In this document: in pieces, positions 43,659 through 52,573 of the stretch
Position numbering within the stretch: the stretch's first letter is position 1
Layout of the letters: each line of letters starts with the position of its first letter
DNA from: an uncultured Mucilaginibacter sp.
GTDB lineage: Bacteria; Bacteroidota; Bacteroidia; Sphingobacteriales; Sphingobacteriaceae
Assembly (NCBI GenBank): GCA_903864275.1
Contig: CAIPFE010000028.1
Location: 62,001-126,000, forward strand
Length of the DNA stretch: 64,000 nucleotides
Direction: 5' to 3'
Translations under genes and position numbers: made by a program
The notes under the pieces: model-generated
The model's input: only the letters and a program-made list of their open reading frames with translations
The model's database searches: none
Told to the model about the DNA's origin: nothing

Positions 43659-45644
43659 TTAGTGCGGACCTGGATATAGATGCATCACCTGCCCGCCACC
43701 ACTTGCCAGCAGCATGGTCATTACTGTTGATTTCGTAACGTTTTTAACCTGCTTCACCAAGTGGTTCAGGTCTGGATCAGATGACGGGGCATCACTCCAA
43801 ATTTCGGCAGTATAGTTGCCTTCCGGGAGAAAATCAAATGCTTTTGTGATGGTGCGTGAATCGTGGTTGGTAATCGCGCCGATGTACCAGTCGTTGCCTT
43901 TGCGGCGGGCTATGGCAAGCCACCCGCCGGGTTTGGCATCAATTACATGGGTTTCATCCCAGGTGGTGGGCACCTTTTGTATAAATTCAAAGCCGGGCTG
44001 ACCGATATAGGCCACAGGGTCGTCGCACACCATTCCCAGCGCGTTTTCAAGTACTATATACATGGCCAGCATGTGGCAGCGGGTACCCATCACAAACGGG
44101 CGTGTGTAATGTATCTTAAATTGCCCGGGCGATGCGGCCCTGAAGCCTCCTAAGTGATAATCGGTTGAGCCTGCCAGCAAACGGGTAAATGCGATGTTGA
44201 TATCGGCATCGGGGGTTACCCAGTTGCTCCATTTGTCATTTTCATAGTTCAGCGTGCCCTCTCGGGTAAATTCGTTGGGCCAGGTGCGGCTTTCACCGGT
44301 TGGTTTATAGGCCCCGTGAAACTGAATATGCAAATGATGTTCCGCCGCTTTTTGCAATATTTCCTCCTGCATATTTACCATTTCCTGGTCGTCGCGGTCC
44401 ATAAAATCGCACATCAGGCCTTTGATACCCCATTTTTCATATTGCGCGAATGTTTCCTCAAGTTTTGGATATAAAGCATAAAAATGCACCCATACCCTTA
44501 TGCCAACGCCCTTTTTGGCTGCCGAATCGCATATTTGCTGCATATCCAAGCCTGGTACTGCTTTTGACGGATCGGCATGCGGCCCGGGCTGAAAACCGGC
44601 TCCGTCATTCACATACCATTCGTGCAGGCCATATTCAACTACAGAGTGATATTCAATGCCATATTTGGCGCAAAAATCAACATAATACATGTTGGTTACA
44701 TAATTGTTGCCCGGTGCGTTGATGGTATCCGGCACCACATCACCGTTCCACCAGGGGAAAGTTGTTTTGCCGGGCTTTAACCACGATATATCTTTTATTT
44801 TACAGGGCTCGCTTAAATTGGTGAGGATATTTGATTCGATGAACGCGCCAGGCTGGTCGCTGATCATCATTACCCGCCAGGGGCTGTTATGGGGCAGGGT
44901 TGCCTTTACTTTTATTTCTGTTTGATGGGGCAGCGGTGACAGGCGGCTTTCAATTACGCCATTATGTTTCATCAGGTACATACCGGCATAATCGTGCAGG
45001 CCTGCTTCGGTAATAGCCATGTAAAGGTTGTTCGGGAATTCAAAAAGCGCAGGCATATCCATTAAGGTATCGGCTCTTAGATGGTTAAGATCAATTTTTG
45101 TATACAGTCCTTCGTGCGATGTTGTATAATTTTCGCGCAAAAGAGCGGTTACAACCGGGTTTTGGGTTAGGTTAAATGAGTCGGTTTCATCAGTCACGTT
45201 AACATTAGTGGTCCAATGGTCTTGTTTTGGGATCACATAACGGAAAGCTGCGCCATCATCAAATATACGTATTTCGATATCAAGCATCCTTGCAGGGCCG
45301 GATTGCTCTGCTACCGACACAATAATACGGTTACTTTCGCTATGTACTTTGCTCGTTTTGCCAATGATAAGGCCATAATCTTCTGTTAGTTTTTCGCGGG
45401 TGGCAGATGTAAAGATTAGATTATTGTTAAACGGCCCGCCTTCCTTAAAGCTGATGTTCATTCTTGAGGTATCAACCATCAATATTCCCTTATAAGCAAC
45501 CCGGTAATACAGCCCATTATTATCAGTGCTTAGCCAGACCTTAATTTTCGTGTCGGGCGAGGTGATAAAGACAGTCTTTCTTGCAAAGGCGTTTACAGTG
45601 GTAAGCAAACACACAATGACGGTTAAGCGAAAAAAAATAGTCAT
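43659..45644 (-). CDS. Glycoside hydrolase family 97, retaining type
   Basis: A 661-residue protein with a signal peptide (MTIFFRLTVIVCLLTTVNAFA). The N-terminal beta-sandwich (VFITSPDTKIKVWLSTDNNGL...) precedes the TIM-barrel (about 290-560) with GIEYHSVVEYG, GIRVWVHFYALY, GIKGLMCDFMDRDDQEMVNM and EFTREGTLNYEND. A C-terminal beta domain follows (NHDSRTITKAFDFLPEG). The Asp in the CDFMDRDDQ region matches the nucleophile of retaining GH97 alpha-galactosidases, in contrast to the Glu of the inverting SusB type. It should act in the periplasm on alpha-linked sugars. No sus genes are adjacent. Confidence 0.92.
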   Translation of the reverse strand: MTIFFRLTVIVCLLTTVNAFARKTVFITSPDTKIKVWLSTDNNGLYYRVAYKGILMVDTSRMNISFKEGGPFNNNLIFTSATREKLTEDYGLIIGKTSKVHSESNRIIVSVAEQSGPARMLDIEIRIFDDGAAFRYVIPKQDHWTTNVNVTDETDSFNLTQNPVVTALLRENYTTSHEGLYTKIDLNHLRADTLMDMPALFEFPNNLYMAITEAGLHDYAGMYLMKHNGVIESRLSPLPHQTEIKVKATLPHNSPWRVMMISDQPGAFIESNILTNLSEPCKIKDISWLKPGKTTFPWWNGDVVPDTINAPGNNYVTNMYYVDFCAKYGIEYHSVVEYGLHEWYVNDGAGFQPGPHADPSKAVPGLDMQQICDSAAKKGVGIRVWVHFYALYPKLEETFAQYEKWGIKGLMCDFMDRDDQEMVNMQEEILQKAAEHHLHIQFHGAYKPTGESRTWPNEFTREGTLNYENDKWSNWVTPDADINIAFTRLLAGSTDYHLGGFRAASPGQFKIHYTRPFVMGTRCHMLAMYIVLENALGMVCDDPVAYIGQPGFEFIQKVPTTWDETHVIDAKPGGWLAIARRKGNDWYIGAITNHDSRTITKAFDFLPEGNYTAEIWSDAPSSDPDLNHLVKQVKNVTKSTVMTMLLASGGGQVMHLYPGPH

Positions 45645-45674
45645 ATATTTAGGTTTAACAGGTAGTTAAAGCAA

Positions 45675-45703
45675 TAAATGTAAGCTATTTATTATTCAGG
45701 CAA
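45675..45703 (-). promoter_or_regulatory. Promoter of the GH97 gene (minus strand)
   Basis: On the minus strand TTG (45701-45703) and TACATTTA (45675-45682) are 18 bases apart, a near match to TTG/TAnnTTTG. The leader to the start codon is about 24-30 bases. Confidence 0.45.
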
Positions 45704-45838
45704 TCATAAACGAACGATTTTTTCGATACCCGGTAGGAAATCCGATAAACGATATTACGGAGTACTTGGCTCAACCTAAAATGCAGGTCGTTGCAAGCTG
45801 ACCACATATTTATTTGTCCCTCCCGTTTTAACGAAAAG

Positions 45839-45897
45839 GCCGCTTCGTACCCCGTAATGACGTTTTTCTAAGCCTAAAGGCTTAAGCCGGAAGCCTT
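45839..45897. repeat. REP-like fragment and adjacent hairpin
   Basis: gccgcttcgtaccccgtaatgacg at 45839-45862 (given here as two words, gccgcttcgtac and cccgtaatgacg) resembles the dispersed element near 9759. A second hairpin (aaggctt at 45877-45883, aagcctt at 45891-45897) follows. It lies in a 290-base gap with no gene. Confidence 0.45.
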
Positions 45898-45935
45898 AAG
45901 TAGGATTTCGTTTTGTTATATACTTAGGACCACTA

Positions 45936-46295
45936 TCACAACAACTTCCCTGTCCTCACGGCATCTTGCAGGTTACTCACTCTGAACCGCGGTTTGTAAA
46001 TACGGTTCGACAAACGTTTCACCCACTGCATATCGTACCCAAATACTGCCTTGATGATATTTACACTTGCCGAGCCGGTGGGATAACCGTATTTGTACCA
46101 GCTAAACTTCGATTGGTCGATATGGAACTGTTCAGCAAACTCTGCAATGAAAAGATCGATCTCGATATCAACTATATCCAGGTCAAGATCAATACTGGTA
46201 TCCAGGCTTAAAGCGCGGGGATCGACTTCCCTGATCTTGTACCTGGTACAGTAGTCGACAATAAAATTTCTTAACTGGGGATGTATCTCTTCCAT
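45936..46295 (-). CDS. DUF1493-family protein
   Basis: A 119-residue cytoplasmic protein of the acyl-carrier-like DUF1493 family: LSLDTSIDLDLDIVDIEIDLFIAEFAEQFHIDQSKFSWYKYGYP. It lacks the Asp-Ser-Leu attachment motif of true acyl carrier proteins. The function of the family is unknown. It runs in the same direction as the GH97 gene with a 291-base gap. Confidence 0.85.
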   Translation of the reverse strand: MEEIHPQLRNFIVDYCTRYKIREVDPRALSLDTSIDLDLDIVDIEIDLFIAEFAEQFHIDQSKFSWYKYGYPTGSASVNIIKAVFGYDMQWVKRLSNRIYKPRFRVSNLQDAVRTGKLL

Positions 46296-46394
46296 CTAAA
46301 TAAATAGTGTTCGGATCATTTGTTCTATGAGACGACAATATTTCAGGAAGGTTGCACCATTTTGATGTTTTTTTTTGAAAAGCAGCAGAAAAGT

Positions 46395-46904
46395 TTAAAC
46401 GTCCTTTTCCAGCACAATCAATTCAATCGGCCGCTTAGCCGTACCAAATTTTTTTTCCACATGAAATGGCTGGGTTTCTCCGGTTGCCTTAAAACCGCGA
46501 CGCTCGTACCAACTGATCAGTTCGAGGCGGGTACTGATCACCGTCATGGTTAGGGTATGGCAGCCTATTTGTTTTGCATAAGTTGCGGCGGCCAGCAACA
46601 ATTCCCTGCCCAGGCCTTTGCCCTGCAGCAGCGGCGAAACGCTGAACATCCCTATGTAAAGCTTAGGGCCGCGCACTTCCAGGTAAACACTGCCGGTAAT
46701 CTGGCCGGTTTCATCCGTATTTTTAAGGATGATGATGTTGGGATCGGAAAAATAGCTGTCGAGTGTTGCTTCATCAATCCTTAAACCTTCAAGCAAATGG
46801 GCCTCGGTGGTCCAGCCTTTTTTTGAGCTTTCGCCCCGGTAAGCGGAATTTATTAACTTGTTAAGTTCGGGAACATCTGTTTGCGTAGCTTTTGTAATGG
46901 GCAT
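46395..46904 (-). CDS. GNAT-family N-acetyltransferase
   Basis: A 169-residue acetyltransferase. Motif A is clear as IGMFSVSPLLQGKGLGRELLLAAATYAKQ (Gln-x-x-Gly-x-Gly), with ITGSVYLEVRGPKLY as the preceding strand and LTMTVISTRLELISWYERRGFKATGE as motif B. The substrate is unknown. The gene stands alone and starts just beyond a terminator hairpin at 46961-46994. Confidence 0.9.
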   Translation of the reverse strand: MPITKATQTDVPELNKLINSAYRGESSKKGWTTEAHLLEGLRIDEATLDSYFSDPNIIILKNTDETGQITGSVYLEVRGPKLYIGMFSVSPLLQGKGLGRELLLAAATYAKQIGCHTLTMTVISTRLELISWYERRGFKATGETQPFHVEKKFGTAKRPIELIVLEKDV

Positions 46905-46960
46905 AAGTGTCTGATGGAAACCACAAACTTAAACTTTTTGAAATCCAATACAAACCGGCA

Positions 46961-46994
46961 AAAAAAATGGCCTGGAAAGAGGGCCATTTTTTTT
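46961..46994. terminator. Rho-independent bidirectional terminator
   Basis: aaaaaaatggcc (46961-46972) and ggccatttttttt (46982-46994) form a stem with a 9-base loop and A/T runs on both sides. It follows the minus-strand lipoprotein gene ending at 47018 and separates it from the acetyltransferase gene. Confidence 0.8.
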
Positions 46995-47017
46995 GACAAA
47001 AAGCTTTAGTAAAGTAG

Positions 47018-47728
47018 CTATTCACCGTGGCCGGACTTGTCGTGCCTTTCAAATCCATTCCAGCCGCCGCATAAAGACAGATCAGCCCTGATTTGCTCAT
47101 AAATAGTGGCATTCGATGTTTTGCTGATAACTATGGTGCCATTTGTGAGCGTTGCCGCATTGAGTTCTGTCGCCGTTACGTTTGCCAGCAATTTATTTAA
47201 ATGCATGGTAATGATAGTTGTCAGATCGGTTGTGCCGTTTACGACAACATTTTGGGCCTCGGCTTTAATTTCGGCGTTGTCGTTAAAATCAAATTCAATC
47301 GGGACTGCTGTGCCACCAGTGTTTGTAAAATTACCTTTTAATACCAAAGGCAGATCGGTCGTTGAAGATTTGCTTAGCTCTGCCCTGATCTCAATTTCGC
47401 TGTAGGTCCCGGTATCAAGCGTGATGCCAATTAACGAAGGGTTCAAAGCAAAAAGGTCCACATTGGTCATGTTTCTCGAAACGACCTCAATTGCAAGTCC
47501 GTGTTTTCTTGCTTCAAATTTAAAACCGCTGATATTTGCGGTGCCCGCGGTCCAGTTAATAGTGGCCGTGCTCGATGGCAACGTATCCATGGAATTTTGC
47601 GCCCTAACCCCAAAAGTCAATTGGGACGATGATGTGGCGGCGGGTGAGCTACTGTTTTTTTTACAGGAAGTAAAAAAAGTACCTGTGATAACAATAGCCA
47701 TGCAGATTGTTAAAAAATTGTTTTTCAT
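47018..47728 (-). CDS. Putative lipoprotein, DUF4382-like
   Basis: A 236-residue predicted lipoprotein with signal MKNNFLTICMAIVITGTFFTSC and a Ser-rich linker. The body is beta-rich (ATINWTAGTANISGFKFEARKHG, LIGITLDTGTYSEIEIRAEL, VPIEFDFNDNAEIKAEAQNVVV), compatible with the DUF4382-like surface lipoproteins, but I cannot verify the family. A C-terminal tail is His/Asp/Glu-rich (GFERHDKSGHGE) and might bind metal. It is probably anchored in the outer membrane. Role unknown. Confidence 0.68.
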   Translation of the reverse strand: MKNNFLTICMAIVITGTFFTSCKKNSSSPAATSSSQLTFGVRAQNSMDTLPSSTATINWTAGTANISGFKFEARKHGLAIEVVSRNMTNVDLFALNPSLIGITLDTGTYSEIEIRAELSKSSTTDLPLVLKGNFTNTGGTAVPIEFDFNDNAEIKAEAQNVVVNGTTDLTTIITMHLNKLLANVTATELNAATLTNGTIVISKTSNATIYEQIRADLSLCGGWNGFERHDKSGHGE

Positions 47729-47855
47729 AATACTTTTAATTTAAGTGTCTGTTTATAACATTACCGTTACAACGTCTTTTCCAGTTGCTTTAGTGTTAAA
47801 GTTTTTTATTTTTTAAGTATTTATTAATCAATAAGAAATATCCCCCTTTACCCAT

Positions 47856-49028
47856 TTATTTACTCAACATCAGCGTAATATAATTGTCGCCGCTATTTGC
47901 AACTACAATATCCCCTTTACCATCGCCGTCTAAATCGGCTATTGCCACGCCATCAGGCTTCGACCCAACTGGCACAGTGTAGCTTGATGCCAGGCCATTT
48001 TTTTTCATCATATAAACGGTAATGCTATTGCTTTTATAATTGGTAACCACAATATCCGCAATGCCATCATTATTTAAATCGCCAATAGCAACGCGGCTTG
48101 GGGCAGTCCCGGTTGTAAACGGCGAGCCAGGCATAGTGATAAACTTCCCTGTTCCGTCGCCCAACAAGATAGTTAAACCATCCAGCCCTTTATTATCCGC
48201 TGTTATACTGGGTGAATTGATGATTGCAAGGTCAGGGTTTCCATCACCGTTAATATCGCCAATAGCCACGCCAAATGGGGAATCGCCGCACGGAAATGGC
48301 GAACCTTTAGGTTCATGGAATTTTCCTTTCCCGTCGCCTAAGAGGATGCTGGTGTTATTGCCATCGAGGTTACTAGTAACAATATCCGGTTTTCCGTCCT
48401 TATTAAAATCGGCAATCCTTATCCGTTGATACGGATGCTTTCCAACATCAATATATTTTACCTGTTTATTAAACCCATGCTGGTTATTACCAAACAATAT
48501 CGCCAATTGGTTATTTCCCCAGCTATCAGTTACAAGGTCTAAATTACCATCGCTATTGAAGTCGCCGGTGGCTACCCCATGCGTGTGCGGTCTTACATCC
48601 ACCGCAAATGGCGAGCCTTTTAATGGTGTAAGACCACCCTTGCCATCCCCGGCTAGTACAGTAAGGTATTTGCGGTCGTGGTTAGCAAAGGCGAGGTCGG
48701 GTTTTCCGTCTTTATTAAAATCCGCTATGGCAATATCATTCGGCATATAACCTGCCGGGAAGGGTGAGCCCTTTGCCTCCCTGAAATTTCCTTTGCCGGT
48801 GCCGAGTAAAATGGTAACGCTGCTGTCTTCGGCATTAGCAATAACGAGGTCCTTAATTTTATCGCCGTTTAAATCAGCAATTTCAACGCTATAAGGCTTT
48901 TGGCGTAACTGAATCCTGCTTGTAATAAATGGCGACACACTGTCACTTGTTTTGGCATAATTATTTATACAGGCACCAATAAAGATGCAACACGCAATTA
49001 ATGCGATAAACACTGATATCTTTTTCAT
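47856..49028 (-). CDS. FG-GAP/VCBS-repeat lipoprotein
   Basis: A 390-residue lipoprotein with signal MKKISVFIALIACCIFIGAC. The rest is seven or so FG-GAP/VCBS repeats, each with the Ca2+-binding loop D-x-N-x-D-G-x-x-D (for example ADFNKDGKPDLAFANHD, GDINGDGNPDLAIINSP, GDLNNDGIADIVVTNY) and a propeller blade. It should form a beta-propeller on the outer surface, perhaps in adhesion or binding of a polysaccharide. Nearby repeats are nearly identical at the DNA level, indicating internal duplication. Confidence 0.9.
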   Translation of the reverse strand: MKKISVFIALIACCIFIGACINNYAKTSDSVSPFITSRIQLRQKPYSVEIADLNGDKIKDLVIANAEDSSVTILLGTGKGNFREAKGSPFPAGYMPNDIAIADFNKDGKPDLAFANHDRKYLTVLAGDGKGGLTPLKGSPFAVDVRPHTHGVATGDFNSDGNLDLVTDSWGNNQLAILFGNNQHGFNKQVKYIDVGKHPYQRIRIADFNKDGKPDIVTSNLDGNNTSILLGDGKGKFHEPKGSPFPCGDSPFGVAIGDINGDGNPDLAIINSPSITADNKGLDGLTILLGDGTGKFITMPGSPFTTGTAPSRVAIGDLNNDGIADIVVTNYKSNSITVYMMKKNGLASSYTVPVGSKPDGVAIADLDGDGKGDIVVANSGDNYITLMLSK

Positions 49029-49313
49029 GATAAATTGATTTTATTGACAAGATTAGCCAGTTGATCTGTCACCGCGAAATAAAGCAGACCAACAGCATTA
49101 TAAGTAGACGTAGCGTGTAGTTTTTGGTGGATTGGGTTGGATTGAGTTGGGTTAGTTTGGGGATGTTACGACACAGTAATTTTTTAACTAATCAACCATT
49201 CACCTAATCAACCAACTGCAGTCATCTACTAAATCCGATGTTCGTCGATTGTATTCGTTGTTTATCTGAATTATGCCGATTTTTGATCATAACATTTCCA
49301 AACAGATCATGCA

Positions 49314-50099
49314 ATGAAATGGAGGCTTGCAAAACGATTATTATATCTTGCTTTCTGGATAATAGTCACCCTAATATTTCTGTACGACAGGCGTTACCTT
49401 ATCCAAAAGATCGGACTTGGCCATTTTGCAGAATGTACTTTGGTAAGGCTTTTCCTTATTATATCGCTGGCTTATTTGCATTTGTATTATTTGATACCCC
49501 GCTATTTTTCTGCAAGGAAATATTTCAGCTACTTCAGTTTACTGATATTATCCCTGGGTGTTTATGTTAGCCTGCAAAGCCTGTATGATATTTACCTTTA
49601 CGGCTTCGTGATCGGTGCAGTTAGTTATCGCGATTTTTGGTATTCGTTCCCGTTCAACTTTATTACTACGGCTTGGTACCTGCTGCTGACGGTGGCTTTT
49701 AAGCTTAGCCTCGACTGGTACGAGCAAAGAAAAGAAGTTATAAAACTGCAGGAAGAGCTTAGCAGGGCGCCCGCATTTGTTAACACACAAAAAGATGGCG
49801 AATACCTTTTTTTAAAATCGGGTACAAAGAAATTAAAAACGCCTATTGCAACGGTTTGCTATATACAAGGTTTAAAAGATTATTCGATTATTTACACGGA
49901 AGACGGAAAGATCATCGTTAAAGGTTCGCTAAAAACTGTTGAAGAATTATTCCCCGAGAAACACTTTCTGCGCATCCACAAATCGTACCTCGTTACCAAT
50001 AGTAAAATAAAACAGGTGGAGGCCAATAAAGTGGTATTAATTAATGGCGAGATCATACCGGTGGGCCGGAGCTATAAGCACCTGCTGAATTTTTTATAA
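49314..50099 (+). CDS. Membrane-anchored LytTR-domain regulator
   Basis: A 261-residue protein with about four TM helices in the first 130 residues (LLYLAFWIIVTLIFLYD, LFLIISLAYLHLYYLIP, YFSLLILSLGVYVSLQ, FITTAWYLLLTVAFKLS), a coiled linker (WYEQRKEVIKLQEELS) and a C-terminal LytTR DNA-binding domain (KKLKTPIATVCYIQGLKDYSII, GSLKTVEELFPEKHFLRIHKSYLVTN, IIPVGRSYKHLL). There is no receiver domain. This is a one-component design in which the N-terminal domain may sense a membrane signal directly. No kinase gene is next to it. Confidence 0.88.
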   Translation: MKWRLAKRLLYLAFWIIVTLIFLYDRRYLIQKIGLGHFAECTLVRLFLIISLAYLHLYYLIPRYFSARKYFSYFSLLILSLGVYVSLQSLYDIYLYGFVIGAVSYRDFWYSFPFNFITTAWYLLLTVAFKLSLDWYEQRKEVIKLQEELSRAPAFVNTQKDGEYLFLKSGTKKLKTPIATVCYIQGLKDYSIIYTEDGKIIVKGSLKTVEELFPEKHFLRIHKSYLVTNSKIKQVEANKVVLINGEIIPVGRSYKHLLNFL

Positions 50100-50227
50100 C
50101 CAATTGGTTGATTAAGTGAGTAGTTTATTCAGTTAACGAGTTCGAGATAAGAATTGGATGCCGTCACAATATGCCCCGATGAGGCAAAAGAATTTTCTTA
50201 AATCGAACTTGTTAAGTAAATACCTAA

Positions 50228-50563
50228 TTAAAGCAATTTATAGTCCTCCCTGGCAGGGCTGAAAATATCGATCAGTTTACAATCGGTTATGGCAGTGCCG
50301 CTATGCCAAACATTAGGGGGTATTATCGCAAACAAGCCGGGCTCAAGTACCTGGAGTTCATCGTTAATAATAAACTCGAATTTCCCTTCAATCGCAAAAG
50401 AGCATTGCTCATTGATGTGCCGGTGGCGCTGGATGGAACTGCCCGCCTTTACGTCGATAAAATTTATCGTGTTAGTGTCGGTGTGGATTAATTTTGAAAA
50501 AAAACCGGGCGCTACCTCTTTAGTTGCTATATCGCTGAAGTGGTGAAATATAGAAGTGTCCAT
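50228..50563 (-). CDS. Cupin-domain protein
   Basis: A 111-residue single-cupin protein. The metal motifs are HRHINEQCSFAIEGKFEF (His-x-His and Glu) and PPNVWHSG (His). Such proteins bind metal and may be isomerases, dioxygenases or regulators. It is cytoplasmic with no linked catalytic partner, so no function is assigned. Confidence 0.87.
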   Translation of the reverse strand: MDTSIFHHFSDIATKEVAPGFFSKLIHTDTNTINFIDVKAGSSIQRHRHINEQCSFAIEGKFEFIINDELQVLEPGLFAIIPPNVWHSGTAITDCKLIDIFSPAREDYKLL

Positions 50564-50679
50564 TTGCTGATAATTAGTTTAATTGTTGTTGTGAAGGTAA
50601 ATATATTATCGAAAACTTTGACAAGCATGATGCTTTGTCGCCATTATTTTTTAGTTTTAAATACCTGCTGAAAACAATT

Positions 50680-50687
50680 TATTTTTG
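50680..50687 (+). promoter_or_regulatory. Bacteroidota -7 element of cbpA (TATTTTTG)
   Basis: TATTTTTG fits TAnnTTTG, 66 bases before the cbpA ATG. The -33 TTG is not clear. Confidence 0.4.
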
Positions 50688-50753
50688 TACCATTCAAAAC
50701 TAAGGAAGGCTATTAAAGTTTAATTGTATTAGCGGTTATATAACCCATTAACT

Positions 50754-51668
50754 ATGGCATTTATTGATTACTACCAAACATTGGGCGTCGCTAAAAACGC
50801 ATCAGAAAAAGATATTAAAAATGCCTACCGTAAGCTGGCCCGCAAATATCATCCTGATTTAAACCCCAACGATACAGAAGCCAATAAAAAGTTCCAGCAA
50901 CTGAACGAAGCCAATGAAGTTTTAAGCGATCCCGAAAAGCGGAAAAAGTACGACCAATACGGCGAAAACTGGCAACGCGGGGAGGAATATGCGGAGTATG
51001 AGCGGCAGCAAAACCAAAACAGGCAGCAGCATGGGGCGTATACCGGCAGCCATGCATCAAGTTTTGAGGGTTTTGGGGGCGATGATTTCTCCGATTTCTT
51101 TCAGTCTATGTTCGGGCAAAAGGGCGGGGGCGGATCAGCACGCGGCGGCCAGCCAAAATACCGCGGGCAGGATTATAACGCCGAGCTGCACCTTAACCTG
51201 AAAGATGTTGCCGAAACCCACAAACAAACGCTTACCGTTAACGGTAAAAACATCAGGTTAACGATTCCTGCAGGTGTTGAAAACGGCCAGACCATTAAAA
51301 TCGCAGGCCACGGTGGCCCTGGCGTAAATGGCGGTCCCGGTGGCGATCTTTACATAGCTTTTTCAATAACCGACGACCCGCGTTTTAAAAGGGACGGCAG
51401 CGACCTTTACGCAACAGTAAAACTCGACCTGTACACCGCTGTACTTGGCGGCGAGGTAACCATTGAAACGCTAAACGGCAAAGTGAAAATAAAAGTAAAG
51501 CCGGAAACCCAAAACGGCACCAGGGTTAAGCTGAAAGGCAAAGGCTTGCCCCTTTATAAAAAAGAAAACCAGTTTGGCGATTTTTATATTACTTATGATA
51601 TACAGATCCCTGTTAACCTCACGGAAAAACAGAAGAAGCTTTTTGAGGAGCTTTCGGGAGGAGGTTAA
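50754..51668 (+). CDS. cbpA: CbpA-type DnaJ co-chaperone
   Basis: A 304-residue class II J-protein. The J domain (residues 1-70) has the HPD motif in [11 protein letters not shown] Gly-rich region follows ([21 protein letters not shown]), then two C-terminal beta-barrel substrate domains ([41 protein letters not shown]) without the zinc finger of DnaJ. It should stimulate DnaK and hold clients, as CbpA does. The small gene for its modulator follows. Confidence 0.93.
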   Translation: MAFIDYYQTLGVAKNASEKDIKNAYRKLARKYHPDLNPNDTEANKKFQQLNEANEVLSDPEKRKKYDQYGENWQRGEEYAEYERQQNQNRQQHGAYTGSHASSFEGFGGDDFSDFFQSMFGQKGGGGSARGGQPKYRGQDYNAELHLNLKDVAETHKQTLTVNGKNIRLTIPAGVENGQTIKIAGHGGPGVNGGPGGDLYIAFSITDDPRFKRDGSDLYATVKLDLYTAVLGGEVTIETLNGKVKIKVKPETQNGTRVKLKGKGLPLYKKENQFGDFYITYDIQIPVNLTEKQKKLFEELSGGG

Positions 51669-51704
51669 AGGTGAAAGGCGAAAGGTGGAAAAGCCGCTAC
51701 TCAC

Positions 51705-51752
51705 CAATGAACTAATGAACTAATGAACTAATGAACGAATGAACCAATGACT
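51705..51752 (+). repeat. 8-bp tandem repeat (xAATGAAC) overlapping the CbpM start
   Basis: Six imperfect units of 8 bases run from 51705; the last (caatgact) contains the ATG at 51747. Because the unit length is not a multiple of three, copy-number changes would alter spacing and the set of upstream ATG codons. Confidence 0.85.
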
Positions 51753-52028
51753 AACATGATAGCAACAACAGATATTTGTACTTACCACGAGGTGGAGTAC
51801 ACCTTCATCAGCTCATTAAGCGAGGCTGGGCTGGTGAAGTTAAAGGTGGTTAACAAAACCACCTATATAACCGAAAGCGAACTGCAAAAACTGGAGCGGA
51901 TGATCCGTTTGCACAATGAGCTGGAAATTAATGTAGCCGGTATTGAAGCCATTACCCATTTACTGGAGCGCGTGGAGCAAATGCAGGAAGAGATGCGGCG
52001 ATTGAGGAATAAGATAACAGGCGGCTAA
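51747..52028 (+). CDS. cbpM: CbpM-like chaperone modulator
   Basis: A 93-residue protein typical of CbpM: an N-terminal helix-turn-helix region (TYHEVEYTFISSLSEAGLVKLK, TYITESELQKLERMIRLHNEL) and a C-terminal coiled helix (AITHLLERVEQMQEEMRRLRNKI). CbpM binds the J domain of CbpA and blocks its stimulation of DnaK. It is encoded right after cbpA, which supports the pair. The start is either ATG 51747, within the tandem repeat, or ATG 51756 (MIATTDICTY). Confidence 0.85.
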   Translation: MTNMIATTDICTYHEVEYTFISSLSEAGLVKLKVVNKTTYITESELQKLERMIRLHNELEINVAGIEAITHLLERVEQMQEEMRRLRNKITGG

Positions 52029-52035
52029 ACAACAA

Positions 52036-52473
52036 TTACTCAAGGGTGTAGGAGAACTTCATTTTAGACAATATTTCCGTTTCAAACCTCTTTTCTATGC
52101 GACTTTCTTCTGAACGGGTTAAATCACGCTCAGAATGCCACAAATGTCCATCGAATACTGCCACTAATGCAAGCGTTGTTTTATCCTTGTATTCTGATTG
52201 ATCATCATAATTGTTAAAACCAACACGATACAATTCTTTAGGCCCATTCTTGAAATAAATAAATATGTCTTCCAGGTTGTCTTTTCCGTCTTCATAATGG
52301 TTCCAGTGTGCAGGGGCCGTATATTCTCCATTAAAATTAATAACCCTGATTAATTCCTGTTTTACGTCCGTTTTTGATGGGATGAAATTGTAAAATTGTA
52401 CATGACCAACTCCTCCACACGAACCGAGGATTAGTATTATTATTGAAATTGTAAATTTCTTTGTATGACCCAT
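52036..52473 (-). CDS. Hypothetical lipoprotein, 145 aa
   Basis: A 145-residue protein with signal MGHTKKFTISIIILILGSC (lipobox LGSC). The remainder (IRVINFNGEYTAPAHWNHYEDGKDNLEDIFIYFKNG, ALVAVFDGHLWHSERDLTR) has no recognised family. It is convergent to cbpM, with seven bases between the stop codons. Role unknown. Confidence 0.6.
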   Translation of the reverse strand: MGHTKKFTISIIILILGSCGGVGHVQFYNFIPSKTDVKQELIRVINFNGEYTAPAHWNHYEDGKDNLEDIFIYFKNGPKELYRVGFNNYDDQSEYKDKTTLALVAVFDGHLWHSERDLTRSEESRIEKRFETEILSKMKFSYTLE

Positions 52474-52573
52474 GTTAATTTATCAAAGCTATCAGCTACC
52501 TGTATTCTTTAATCCACTGTTATTTTGAGAACAATTTATTAAAAGTAACCTAAACAAAGGTATAAACCTAAAA

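Noticed and set aside
46861..47112. 83-residue minus-strand frame
   Set aside because: It overlaps the acetyltransferase and lipoprotein genes in another frame, contains the terminator and has no protein-like pattern.
49100..49165. G-rich tract ggattgggttggattgagttggg
   Set aside because: It resembles a quadruplex motif but runs are mostly GG and mixed; it fits better with the low-complexity word families, so no separate claim is made.
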